From Symsagittifera roscoffensis (taxonomy: Eukaryota; Xenacoelomorpha; Acoela; Convolutidae): DNA of 64,000 nucleotides. Below are positions 1 to 9,470 of this stretch, piece after piece. The translations under genes were made by a program, and so were the position numbers. The stretch spans positions 1-64,000 of the forward strand of contig NW_026971348.1 in NCBI RefSeq assembly GCF_963678635.1, written 5' to 3'. Every line of letters starts with the position of its first letter. Positions within the stretch are counted from its first letter, which is position 1. The notes beneath the pieces were generated by a model. It made no database searches. It worked only from the letters and a program-made list of their open reading frames with translations, and had not been told where the DNA came from.

Positions 1-94
1 TGTGTGTGTCTTATCGAAGTACAAACGAAACTGTTTGTCAAAAACGACTATGAAACTGTGGAAGACGAGCAATACGTTGATTATTCCAGTTAGG

Positions 95-345
95 ATAAAA
101 AATTTCTTCAAAACAAAATCAAACCAGTCAATTTGGAGCTTTAGTTTCATATTGAGATACAAAAGATTGTCGCATCGATTCGATCTTGAAATTAAAAGAA
201 GTCAATTTTTCTTTGTATCAAACAAGTAAATTTAGAATTTTAGTTCATAGTTGAGGTAAGAAAATATCATCGCTTCGATTTGATCTTGGATATTAAAGAA
301 TGCAATTTTTCTGGTTTCAAAAAAATCAAGTTAGAGTTATAAGTA
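95..345 (-). repeat. Inverted satellite monomers at the left end
   Basis: About two and a half monomers of the roughly 100-bp satellite that fills the right side of the window are seen here in the opposite orientation. Reverse complements of TTGATACCA, ATCAAGATCAAATCGAAGC-like and CTCAATTATGAACT-like segments can be read. They abut the left TIR exactly as the forward array abuts the right TIR near 26,440, so they form the outer part of the TIR or the satellite next to it. The first 94 bases are not clearly assignable. Confidence 0.8.
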
Positions 346-925
346 GTATATGTGTGAGGAGATGTGTGGGGTGGGGGAGGAGGAAGAACCCCATGTTTTA
401 AGATAGGGAATAGAGCATCCGGTCTTCCAACTATGTATTAAGATTGTGTATAGTCTACAATGTATTAAGATAGGGTAAGGTGGTATGGTTTCATGGTTTG
501 AGTGATGATGAGATGGTGGTAAGAAAAAACGAAACTATTTTGGTTTCGGTGTAGGTGTGTGTAGTTTTTTTTTGCAAAAAAGTCGGCGCGCATTATGTAA
601 TTGGAAAAACTTAATTGCTAATTACGTGTAGATTGTGGAACAAAAGGATTTTAAAATAGTTTTTTGGTACATAGTAAGTCAATGGTAATAGTTTTTGGGT
701 AAAAACTTTGATTTTTTATCAAAAAAATTTCAAAAAAACTTCAAAAGACGATAGGATTAGCCATAATTCGATCTATTTTATTGGACAATCTTACTTTTTA
801 CCTTCCTGAAACTATGCTGAAACCTACTGAAACTTCGCAAAACGTCAAATTTCTGAAAAAAAAATTAAATTACAAAGAAGTTTTATAAATCACTGCATCG
901 TATAGTAAATTTACCGCCATAATTT
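346..925. repeat. Left terminal inverted repeat of the Maverick
   Basis: The reverse complement aligns almost continuously with 25,840-26,440 and with 39,793-40,394. Shared landmarks, in order, are the TAAGTAGTATATGTGTGAGGA stretch, a G/C homopolymer tract, the phrase AATAGAGCATCC, TATTAAGATAGGG, and the block around GAAACTATGCTGAAACCTA. The left arm has diverged by point changes and small indels, and its G-run is much shorter than the right C-run. Maverick/Polinton elements have long TIRs (hundreds of bp), so this length fits. The inner edge near 925 is where similarity to the right arm fades. Confidence 0.85.
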
Positions 926-984
926 ACACTTGAAAGTTATAAAACTACATGTTTAAATAAAATTACTTATAAAATTCGAAACAT

Positions 985-1352
985 GCACATCATGAATTCT
1001 ATTCAAGTTTGTCTGTTAGAATTTAAATGGAAGAAATTGCGTAAATTCCACACAATTATCGGTTATTTTAGATTTCGAGGAATCATTCGTCGATACGTTT
1101 TTGGTAGAAAGGAATAAGCTGTTCTTTTTGGACTCGATTAATCAGCGAAGTAGTAAATTTCATCCAATCGAGCCATCATGATCAATTGCTCCCCTCTATC
1201 CTTGCTTGGAGCCGATTTAACAATTGCAAAACAGAATTTTATTTGTTGAGGTACTTTATCAGAGGGGTAAGAAAGATCCCATGTACTTGAAAGCTGAGTT
1301 CAAGAATTCTTTCAATAATTTTCAGATGTGAAAAATTATCCATCTTTGCCAT
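985..1352 (-). pseudogene. Adenain-like cysteine protease, copy a (decayed)
   Basis: This is the leftmost of three copies of the Maverick maturation protease (related to adenovirus-type cysteine proteases), which would process capsid precursors. The start codon complement lies at 1350-1352. The RGEQLIMMA segment seen in the better copy at 5484-5874 can be read near 1160-1190, and the C-terminal NRIHDVHVSNF segment near 985-1015. Frameshifts break it throughout. As in the other two copies, the position where the family has the catalytic His holds Gln. It is followed on the same strand by capsid remnants. Confidence 0.65.
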
Positions 1353-1427
1353 TGTCAGCTAATTTACATCAAAGAAATAAATAGTTTGATTTTGTAATTT
1401 AAGGTGAAAAAACTAAACTTATTGACT

Positions 1428-1640
1428 ACGCGCATTTAGGTATTGAGTCAACAAAGTCCCATACGCAAAACTTGTGAACTGAAGAAAGATTATTGAACAC
1501 TGGTTACAGTCTAGGTTGAAAAACTTTCTTGCGTTTCCAACTAAACGGCAATTTTTATCTGCATTTTCTGGAGATTAGGTCTGAAGAAAAACAAAATGGA
1601 TAGTATATAGACAATCACGATGAGAAGTCCCAAAAAGTCC
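1428..1640 (-). pseudogene. Small Cys-rich membrane protein, copy a (decayed)
   Basis: This is a broken copy of the short ORF best seen at 5955-6164, lying in the same place between protease and major capsid gene. The C-terminal VHKFCVWDFV segment is readable in reverse complement near 1445-1475. Small base losses interrupt the frame. Confidence 0.45.
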
Positions 1641-1671
1641 AATTTTTGTAGGAACCTGAAAACTTAAAAAA

Positions 1672-2649
1672 CTAAACTTTTTTAGCGACTGTTCCGAATT
1701 TGTCAATTTAAAAATTTGATAGTCTTTCTCCCAAGACTATCAATTACGTTACTTGCTCCAAAGGAAACTGCAAAAAACATTTCTAATCTCAAGGATTCTC
1801 CACAAAGTTCCGGATAATTCAACTGTTCAGCTGCATCTAAAGTGAAGTGAAGTCAAAAACATGAATTGAGAGATTTGAAAATCTTCCATAAAAAGAGCTG
1901 GGAAATCTTCGTTAAACTGAATTGTTTTCCTTGTTGTAACATGAGGACGACAAGGAGAAGTTGTATCTAATGAAATAATTGCTCTTCCACCCCGAATAAA
2001 TCTAAACTCTCAAATGAAATTGTTGATAGCTGCAAGGGTTTTCACGAAAAGATCCTGCAATAGCTGTATTTGTATTCAGTGCAACAGTTACACTTCTTAT
2101 TGGAGCGTTATTGAATATATTTGAATATATTTTTTTGTATGAATTGGTTTTGGTGAGATGGAATGATAAAGGTTCTTGCTATAGTTTCCATGTAATTGTT
2201 TTGAGTAGGCTCTTTTTCCAGATTCAATTGGAAGTACTGATGATTAGGTTCAACAATTAAAATTCATTGAGTAAACAGCGAACAATCAACAACTTTCAGA
2301 CTAACATTCGGATTATCAGATAGCAAGTAAAAATTAGGTCTAGCTCGAATAAATTTATTTCGAACTCTGGTATTTGGCAACAACAATTTTTCGCAAGTAA
2401 GCAAATCAATTTGCTCCATCAGTGAAAGGATGGATATCAAATGCATCAGGATATTCTTCAAAACTGTATCCATGACAAGCAAGTATTTTATTATTACTCA
2501 CTGCTGACAAGTTGAGTTTGTTCGATATTTGTGCTTTATGATGATATAATCCAGTGGCAAGGTAAACCCTTGTATTGTTAAAATAAACTTCACAATGATA
2601 CAAGAGTGAGTGTAGTAATTTGTTTACATAAGTTTGTGGTTCTTCATCT
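1672..2649 (-). pseudogene. Major capsid protein, copy a (5'-truncated, decayed)
   Basis: This is the C-terminal two thirds of the Maverick major capsid protein (double jelly-roll family, F54H12.2-like). Readable pieces in order are QTYVNKLLHSL near 2610-2640, YFNNTRVYLATGLYHHKAQI, CHGYSFEEYPDAFDIHP, EKLLLPNT.VR.KFIRARPNFYL (2330-2390), SLKVVDCSLF, then LGERLSN and DKFGTVAKK just before a stop at 1672-1674. Its 5' end is lost: at about 2650 the sequence passes directly into protease copy b. This marks the unit boundary of the nested duplication. Confidence 0.75.
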
Positions 2650-2917
2650 GAATCATTCGACGATACGTTTTTGGTAGAAAGGAATAAGTTGTTCTTTTTC
2701 GACTCGAATAATCAGCGAAGTAGTAAGTTTTATTCAATCGAGCCATCATGATCAATTGCTCCCCTCTATCCTTGCTTGGAGCTGAGTTAACAATTGCAAA
2801 ACAGAATTTTATTAGTTGAGGTACTTTATCAGAGGGGTAAGATCCCATGTACTTGAAGCTGAGTTCAAGAATTCTTTCAATAATTTTCAGAAGTGAAAAA
2901 TTATCCATCTTTGCCAT
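2650..2917 (-). pseudogene. Adenain-like cysteine protease, copy b (truncated)
   Basis: An open N-terminal fragment of about 90 residues starts at 2917: MAKMDNFSLL, then ELSFKYMGSYPSDKVPQLIKF, FAIVNSAPSKDRGEQ, YYFADYSSRKRTTYSFL. It lacks the region of the catalytic Cys because its 3' part was replaced at about 2650 by the capsid remnant of copy a. Gln again replaces the expected catalytic His in GEQ. Confidence 0.65.
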
Positions 2918-3002
2918 TGTCAGCTAATTTACATCTAAAACAAAGAAATAAATAGTTTGATTTTGTAATTTAAGGTGAATAAACTAAACTTAATGACCTA
3001 CG

Positions 3003-3205
3003 CGCATTTAGGTATTGAGTCAACAAAGTCCCATACGCAAAACTTGTGAACTGAAGAAAGATTATTGAACACTGGTTAACAGTCTAGGTTGAAAAATTTT
3101 CTTGCGTTTCCAACTAAACAGCATTTTTTATCTGCATTTTCTGGAGATTTAGGTCTGAAGAAAAACAAAATGGATAATATATAGACAATCACGATGAAAA
3201 GTCCC
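3003..3205 (-). pseudogene. Small Cys-rich membrane protein, copy b (decayed)
   Basis: This is homologous to 5955-6164 and lies between protease b and capsid b. The hydrophobic N-terminus, the RPKSPENADK segment and the VHKFCVWDF end are recognisable, with at least one added base (GGTTAACAG where copy c has GGTTTACAG) and changed stops. Confidence 0.45.
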
Positions 3206-3248
3206 AAAAAGTTACAACATTTTTGTAGGAACCTGAAAACTTAAAAAA

Positions 3249-4400
3249 CTAAACTTTTTTAGCGACTGTTCCGAATTTGTCAATTTCAAAATTTGATAGT
3301 CTTTCTCCCAAGACTATCAATTACGTTACTTGCTCCAAAGGAAACTGCAAAAACCATTTCTAATCTCAAGGATTCTCCACTAAGTTCCGGATAATTCAAC
3401 TGTTCAGCTGCATCCTAAAGTGAAGTGAAGTCAAAAACATGAATTGAGAGATTTTGAAAATCTTCCATAAAAAGAGCTGGGAAATCTTCGTTAAACTGAA
3501 GTGTTTTCTTTGTTGTAACATGAGGACGACAAGGAGAAGTTGTATCTAATGAAACAATTGCTCTTCTACCCCGAATAAATCTAAACTCTCAAATGAAATT
3601 GTTGATAGCTGCAAGGGTTTTCACGAAAAGATCCTGCAATAGCTGTATTTGTATTCAGTGCAACAGTTACACATCTTATTGGAGCGTTATTGAATATATT
3701 TGAATATATTTTTTTTGTATGAATTGGTTTTGGTGAGATGGAATGATAAAGGTTCTTGCTATAGTTTCCATGTAATTGTTTTGAGTAGGTTCTTTTTCCA
3801 GATTCAATTGGAAGTACTGATGATTAGGTTCAACAATTAAAATTCATTGAGTAAACAGCGAACAATCAACAACTTTTAGACTATAATTCGGATTATCAGA
3901 TAGCAAGTAAAAATTAGGTCTAGCTCGAATAAATTTAATTCGAACTTTGGTATTTGGCAGCAACAATTTTTCGCAAGTAAGCAAATCAATTTGCTCCATC
4001 AGTGAGTGGATGCATATCAAATGCATCAGGGTATTCTTCAAAACTGTATCCATGACAAGCAAGTATTTTATTATTACTCACTGCTGACGAGTTGAGTTCG
4101 TTCGATATTTGTGCTTTATGATGATATAATCCAGTGGCAAGGTAAACCCTTGTATTGTTAAAATAAACTTCACAATTATACAAGAGTGAGTGTAGTAATT
4201 TGTTTACATAAGTTTGTGGTTCTTCATCTGAATCTTCCTCCGGTTTTGCTTTATGTTCTGCTTTTTCTTTTTTTGAAAGCATCAAACAACCATCCTTTGA
4301 ATACTTGAAGCTCGAAACTAAAATGGGTATCACGCATATCCAGGTATCGATTACGATCCGTTTCAAATTCAAACTCAATACTGCTTTCATCTAGAGAAGT
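3249..4400 (-). pseudogene. Major capsid protein, copy b (decayed)
   Basis: This is a nearly full-length but frameshifted copy. The N-terminal segment ESSIEFEFETDRNRYLDM is at 4330-4400, then DTHFSFELQVFKG and LFDAFK. A frameshift falls in the T-run near 4265, after which KAEHKAKPEEDSDEEPQTY and YHHKAQISNE follow. A second shift near 4000 leads to EKLLLPNTKVRIKF and RPNFYLLSDNPN. The stop is at 3249-3251. The usual extreme N-terminus is not seen: the reading runs from the preceding basic protein directly into the DESSIEF segment. In a live element this protein would form the capsid shell. Confidence 0.75.
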
Positions 4401-4750
4401 TTTGAGGAATACTTTTGTGGGTAAGATGACATGTCTTTGCGAGAGCGACTGTTTTTCCATCTACTTTTTCGAGTTCTACCAGTTCTACTCTTTTTTTTCT
4501 ATTTTTACCTCCCAATTGTTTCCGAACTGTTTTGTTCTCACATCTTTTGCAAATGTTCCGAGTTTTTTCCCGTCCACTAACAACTTCCCCAATTTCTGGA
4601 GCAGCAATTTCAAACAAATCTTCCCCAATTCTTTTCGCAGCTTGGACTATATATTCTTTAATAAAGTAGATTGCACTTCTCCCAAAAGTTTGTTCAAGAT
4701 CTCCAAAACCTCTTCCATGAGTCTTGCAAGTCCTCGAAAAAGAAGGAAAT
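4401..4750 (-). pseudogene. Small basic capsid-associated protein, copy b
   Basis: The minus-strand reading has QTFGRSAIYFIKEYIVQAAK, then IGEDLFEIAAPEIGEVVSGR, then a Lys/Arg-rich tail (ENKTVRKQLGGKNRKKR). I recognise this as a small ORF lying beside the capsid gene in animal Polintons, but it has no established name here. A basic tail suggests DNA or virion-core association, which is inference. No convincing ATG is visible. It sits between the minor capsid gene and the major capsid gene. Confidence 0.5.
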
Positions 4751-4789
4751 CAGCTGAATATTGAGCAAGCAGTTCGTATGAAGTTTATA

Positions 4790-5483
4790 TCGAAAATGAT
4801 TGTTCGAAATCTTGCAGAACAAGAGAACAACTCGAGTAATTCCTACGGACACAAAAGGTTTTTTTTCGCCGGTCCTTTCTCTTATTTCTATCTTGATACT
4901 ATACTATCTTGAACAGTAAATTTGTAAAAGACTGATAATTCATGTACTGTCCTGTAGAAATTATATATCCACTTTTTACTTTGGAGATGAATGGAATACA
5001 ACGCAATAAGCGAGTTTTTCTATCACCGACTATGTTATATTCTAGAATATCACTATATGTAATCAAAGAATGTTTTCTTATAATGTCGTATGAATACTGA
5101 GGATAATGTGGTCATTTTACCTTCATTATAACCGCTGTCTGATTTTGCTCTAAATCACAACCAAAAATGTAACTCAAGTCAGAACTTTGAATAATAAACA
5201 CTGATTGGCTCTCAGGTAAATGAACGGCAACCTTTTGAGTAATTTTGTCTACTGATAGATTGATTCTGTTATATTCAAATGCTTGAGCACCTAGACGTTC
5301 TCGAATTTTGTTGCTCATAGCTACAGCTATATCAGCAATACTTGGATACAATCCCAGATCAGTTTGCATTGGTACAATCTTTCTTTTCTTCTCAGAATTT
5401 TCTCTACCATCTAAGAAAGTAAACTTTCCCTCTGTAACATTTTGATACAAAAAAGGGTATGATATTTCTGAAATAACAAATAT
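4790..5483 (-). pseudogene. Minor capsid (penton-like) protein, copy b (5'-truncated)
   Basis: The reading has ISEISYPFLYQNVTEGKF, LYPSIADIAVAMSNKIRERL, SVDKITQKVAVHLPES and GCDLEQNQTAVIMK. Then comes an in-frame TGA (complement at 5112-5114), after which the same frame continues with PHYPQYSYDIIR, YNIVGDRKTRLLRCIPFIS and GYIISTGQYMNYQSF. The family match is the Polinton minor capsid or penton-type protein with an EWEVVISEISYP-type N-terminus. The 5' end is missing: at about 5483 it is joined to the 3' end of protease copy c, giving a chimaeric open frame that starts NRIHDVHVSNF. The same TGA is present in the other two copies. Confidence 0.6.
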
Positions 5484-5874
5484 GATATTTCTTATAAAAT
5501 TCGAAACATGCACATCATGAATTCTATTCAAGTTTGTCTGTTAGAATTTAAATGGAAGAAATTGCGTAAATTCCACACAAATTATCGGTTATTTTTAGAT
5601 TTCGAGGAATCATTCGTCGATACGTTTTTGGTAGAAAGGAATAAGCTGTTCTTTTTGGACTCGAATAATCAGCGAAGTAGTAAATTTCATCCAATCGAGC
5701 CATCATGATCAATTGCTCCCCTCTATCTTTGCTTGGAGCTGAGTTAACAATTGCAAAACAGAATTTTATTAGTTGAGGTACTTTATCAGAGGGGTAAGCT
5801 CCCATGTACTTGAAGCTGAGTTCAAGAATTCTTTCAATAATTTTCAGAAGTGAAAAATTATCCGTCTTTGCCAT
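5484..5874 (-). pseudogene. Adenain-like cysteine protease, copy c (best copy)
   Basis: The start is at 5874 (MAKTDNFSLL). Segments in order are LELSFKYMGAYPSDKVPQLI, FCFAIVNSAPSKDRGEQLIM, YYFADYSSPKRTAYSFLPK, and KITDNLCGIYAIS holding the expected nucleophile Cys. After a frameshift near 5550 the end NRIHDVHVSNF follows. The family cleaves virion precursor proteins. In related elements the GE motif is followed by His-Trp; here it is GEQL, so the catalytic His is lost. The assignment rests on motif order, length and position beside the capsid gene. The His alignment is from memory of the family and should be checked by alignment. Confidence 0.7.
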
Positions 5875-5954
5875 TGTCAGCTAATTTACATCTAAAACAA
5901 AGATATAAATAGTTTGATTTTGTAATTTAAGGTGAAAATACTAAACCTATTGAC

Positions 5955-6164
5955 TTACGCGCATTTAGGTATTGAACCAACAAAGTCCCATACGCAAAAC
6001 TTGTGAACTGATGAAAGATTATTGAACACTGGTTTACAGTCTAGGTTGAAAAATTTTCTTGGGTTTCCAACTAAACAGCATTTTTTATCTGCATTTTCTG
6101 GAGATTTAGGTCTGAAGAAAAACAAAATGGATAGTATATAGACAATCACGATGAAAAGTCCCAA
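5955..6164 (-). CDS. Small Cys-rich membrane protein of the Maverick, copy c
   Basis: This is an open frame of 69 codons between protease and major capsid gene. The N-terminal 18 residues are very hydrophobic (LFIVIVYILSILFFF), a single membrane span. A polar, Cys-containing C-terminus follows with RPKSPENADKKCC, a KPVFNNLSSVHKFCVWDF segment and a final KCA. The start is unusual (a non-ATG codon), and an upstream ATG is followed at once by a stop, so the 5' end is probably damaged. I recognise the type from animal Polintons but know no assigned function. A membrane-bound virion component is a guess from its neighbours. Confidence 0.5.
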   Translation of the reverse strand: MGLFIVIVYILSILFFFRPKSPENADKKCCLVGNPRKFFNLDCKPVFNNLSSVHKFCVWDFVGSIPKCA

Positions 6165-6205
6165 AAAGTTACAACATTTTTGTAAGAACCTGAAAACTTG
6201 AAAAA

Positions 6206-7290
6206 CTAAACTTTTTTAGCGACTGTTCCGAATTTGTCATTTTTAAACATTTGATAGTCTTTCTCCCAAGACTATCACTTACGTTACTTGCTCCAAGGGA
6301 AACTGCAAAAAAAATATTTCTAATCTCAAGGATTCTCCACTAAGTTCTGGATTGAGTGATTTTGAAAATCTTTCATAAGAAGAGCTGGGAAATCTTCGTT
6401 AAACTGAATTGTTTTCATTGTTGTAACATGAAGACGACAAGGAGAAGTTGTATCTAATGAAACAATTGCTCTTCCACCCCGAACAAATCTAAACTCTCAA
6501 ATGAAATTGTTGATAGCTGCAAGGGTTTTCACGAAAAGATCCTGCAACAGCTGTATTTGTATTCAGTGCAACAGTTACACTTCTTTTTGGAGCGTTATTG
6601 AATATATTTTTTTGTATGAATTGGGTTTGGTGAGATAGAATGATAAAGGTTCTTGCTATAGTTTCCATGTAATTGTATTGAGTAGGTTCTTTTTCCAGAT
6701 TCAATTGGAAGTACTGATGATTAGGTTCAACAACTAAAATTCATTGAGTAAACAGCGAACAATCAACAACTTTCAGACTAACATTCGAATTATCAGATAG
6801 CAAGTAAAAATTAGGTTTAGCTCGAATAAGTTTAATTCGAATTTTGGTATTTGGCAGCAACAATTTTTCGCTAGTAATTAAATCAATTTGCTCCATCAGT
6901 GAGTAGATGCATATCAAATGCATCAGGATATTCTTCAAAGATGTATCCATGACAAGCAAGTATTCTATTAATACTCACTGCTGACGAGTTGATTTCGTTC
7001 GATATTTGTGCTTTATGATGATATAATCCAGTGGCAAGGTAAACCATTGTATTAATAAAATAACCTTCACAATTGGACAATAATGAGTGTAGTAATTTTT
7101 TTACATAAGTTTGTGGTTCCTCATCTGAATCTTCCTGCGATTTTGCTTTATGTTCTGCTTTTTCTCTTTTGAAAGCATCAAACAATCTTCCTTTGAACAA
7201 TTGAAGCTCTAAACTAAAATGGGTATCACGCATATCCAAGTAGAGATTATGATCCGTTTCAAATTCAAACTCAATACTGCTTTAGTCTAG
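6206..7290 (-). pseudogene. Major capsid protein, copy c (best preserved)
   Basis: This is the most readable of the three capsid copies. IEFEFETDHNLYLDM-type sequence at 7210-7270 leads into an open stretch of about 118 residues (6883-7239) with DTHFSLELQLFKGRLFDAFK, a Glu/Asp-rich linker, KLLHSLLSNCEGYFINT, YHHKAQISNEINSSAVS and CHGYIFEEYPDAFDM. A frameshift near 6890-6950 follows, then EKLLLPNTKIRIKLIRAKPN and SLKVVDCSLF. After another break comes NLEKEPTQYNYMETIARTF and the end DKFGTVAKK, with a stop at 6206-6208. The family is the double jelly-roll capsid of Polinton-like viruses, annotated in worms as F54H12.2-like. The 5' end is directly joined to the basic protein. Confidence 0.8.
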
Positions 7291-7651
7291 AGAAGTTTCG
7301 AGGAATACTTCTTGTAGATAAGATGACATGTCTTTGCGAGAGCGACTGTTTTTCCATCTACTTTTTCGAGAAAAAGTTCTACCAGTTCTACGCTTTTTTT
7401 CTGTTTTTACCTCCCAATTGTTTCCGAACTGTTTTGTTCTCTCATCTTTTGCAAATGTTTCGAGTTTTTTCCCGTCCACTAACAACTTCCCCAATTTCTG
7501 GAATAAGCAATTTCAAACAAATCTTCCCCAATTCTTTTCGCAGCTTGGACTATATTTTCTTTAATAAAGTAGATTGCACTTCTCCCAAAAGTTTGTGCAA
7601 GATCTCCAAAACCTCTTCCATGAGTCTTGCAGGTCCTCGAAAAAGAAGGAA
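7291..7651 (-). pseudogene. Small basic capsid-associated protein, copy c
   Basis: Same ORF type as 4401-4750: SAIYFIKENIVQAAKRIGED, then a base change and a shift near 7505 (extra bases in the PEIGEVV region), then KLETFAKDERTK and a strongly basic C-terminal end rich in KKR and SRKSR. Its left end at about 7291 is also the left breakpoint of the 4.09-kb tandem duplication. Confidence 0.45.
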
Positions 7652-7689
7652 ATCAGCTGAATATTGAGCAAGCAGTTCGTATGAAGTTT

Positions 7690-8503
7690 ATATCGAAAAT
7701 CATTGTTCGAAATCTTGCAGAACAAGAGAACAACTCGAGTAATTCCTACGGACACAAAAGGTTTTTTTTCGCCGGTCCTTTCTCTTAGTTCTATCTTGAT
7801 ACTATACTATCTTGAACTGTAAATTTGTAAAAGACTGATAATTCATGTACTGTCCTGTAGAAATTATATATCCACTTTTTACTTTGGAGATGAATGGAAT
7901 ACAACGCAATAAGCGAGTTTTTCTATCACCGACTATGTTATATTCTAGAATATCACTATATGTAATCAAAGAATTTTTTCTTATAATGTCGTAAGAATAC
8001 TGAGGATAATGTGGTCATTTTACCTTCATTATAACCGCTGTTTGATTTTGCTCTAAATCACAACCAAAAATGTTACTCAAGTCAGAACTTTGAATAATAA
8101 ACACTGATTGGCTCTCAGGTAAATGAACGGCAACCTTTTGAGTAATTTTGTCTACTGATACATAGATTCTGTTATATTCAAATGCTTGAGCACCTAGACG
8201 TTCTCGAATTTTGTTGCTCATAGCTACAGCTATATCAGCAATACTTGGATACAATCCCGGATCAATTTGCATTGGTACAATCTTTCTTTTCTTCTCAGAA
8301 TTTTCTCTACCATCTAAGAAAGTAAACTTTCCCTCTGCAACATTTTGATACAAAAAAGGGTATGATATTTCTGAAATAACAACCTCCCATTCTCCTTTCA
8401 AATGTATATGTTCGGGTAGAAAATTTGTAAAAGAACTAAGACTATTATTCGAATAACACTAAAAAGAAGCGTTGGAAACTAACTCAATAATAAAAGCATT
8501 CAT
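7690..8503 (-). pseudogene. Minor capsid (penton-like) protein, copy c
   Basis: This is the fullest copy. The start is at 8503: MNAFIIELVSNASF, then an in-frame TAG (complement 8459-8461) as codon 15. The frame continues with NNSLSSFTNFLPEHIHLKG, EWEVVISEISYPFLYQNV, TFLDGRENSEKKRK, LYPSIADIAVAMSNKIRERL and FGCDLEQNQTAVIMK. A TGA at 8015-8017 is followed by the same-frame C-terminal part (PHYPQYS, RCIPFISKVKSGY). The end is the VGITRVVLLFCKIS segment near 7700-7750, reached after a shift. The role inferred from the family is a minor capsid or vertex protein of the virion. Confidence 0.6.
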
Positions 8504-8546
8504 GACAACTGATCGATAGAAATTTAGTTTAAAAAAAGTTTCACCT

Positions 8547-9470
8547 TTAATTTGAACATTTTCTCAGCTCTTCCTCATAAAAATTTTTCAGAATTTGTTG
8601 TTTGTCGAGATCTTTGATGATGTATGTAGGAGGTTTTTTAGTAGATAATGCCAAATTTTCAAAAATTTCATCTGTAAATTGTGGTTTGTATCATTTTCTG
8701 AACGGAATATCATTCTTTGAAATTCTCACTCTGTCTCCAACTTTGAATTTGAGTTTCCTATACCTTGCTAAAGGTTTAATAAACAGAATTGAGAGGAAAT
8801 CAGTATTCTTGACATCTCTAGGTGATTTCACAATATATCTATTGACGCGACAATTCATTGTAAACACAAACTGCTGCAACTTGTTAAAGATTTTTTCACC
8901 AAGATCTTCTATGTAGCGGTAAATTATGTGTTTCAATGATTGAAAGGCTCTCTCTGCAAATGCAGCTTTTGTTTCACTCATTGTCGAGTAAACTTCAATG
9001 TTTTTTTTTCCTTGCAAATTTTTGTGAAAATTCCCCCATCTTCTATTGCTTTATCAGCCCAAAGCTTTTCAGGAGTAAATTTTTTTTTGAGAAATCCTTT
9101 TTCTGTAAACTTGCAAAGTGTCTTTTGCATATTTAGTTTTCATTGTTTGAACTCTGACAAATCGCAAAAATTATCAACAGCAACCAATAAGAATTTGACT
9201 CTTTTGTTTTGACTCAATGCCAAAGTTTTTGACTCTTAGTTTTTCCACAAATGCCAATTCCATACAGCAAATTTCATTGATATATTTTGTAAAAGCTTGA
9301 AGCCGCCGGAAACGTCTAATTTAGGGACCAATTTTTGTTTACGATGTCTCGGTTTGAAAAATTGTTGTACTCTCTTTTTTGACAATCTACTAGCTTTACT
9401 CAAGTTTCGCACAGAACCGTACGCAGCTCTACCACTTGAATCCAATCTGTTCTGAATTACCTTTTTAGAT
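8547..9470 (-). pseudogene. Retroviral-type integrase, copy c
   Basis: This is the Maverick integrase, which inserts element ends into the genome. In order: N-terminal helical segment AAYGSVRNLSKASRLSKKRV (9390-9450). The core start should hold the first catalytic Asp but reads MELAFVEK in frame (GAA at 9258-9260), and a frameshift follows. Next come VKFLLVAVDNF (about 9190), FTPEKLWADKAIED with the second Asp (about 9055-9085), and SETKAAFAERAFQSLKHIIY with the catalytic Glu (8920-8970). The C-terminal, chromodomain-like part has LKFKVGDRVRISKNDIPFR, TYIIKDLDKQQIL and a stop at 8547-8549. Frameshifts fall near 9000 and 9240. The ORF frame that opens at 9580 overlaps the previous gene and is not the integrase start. 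Confidence 0.85.

Noticed and set aside
4402-4764. Plus-strand ORF of 120 codons, with related ORFs at 7323-7667 and 11,412-11,760
   Set aside because: These are antisense to the small basic protein copies; the product is a Phe/Ser-rich artefact of Lys/Arg codons read backwards.
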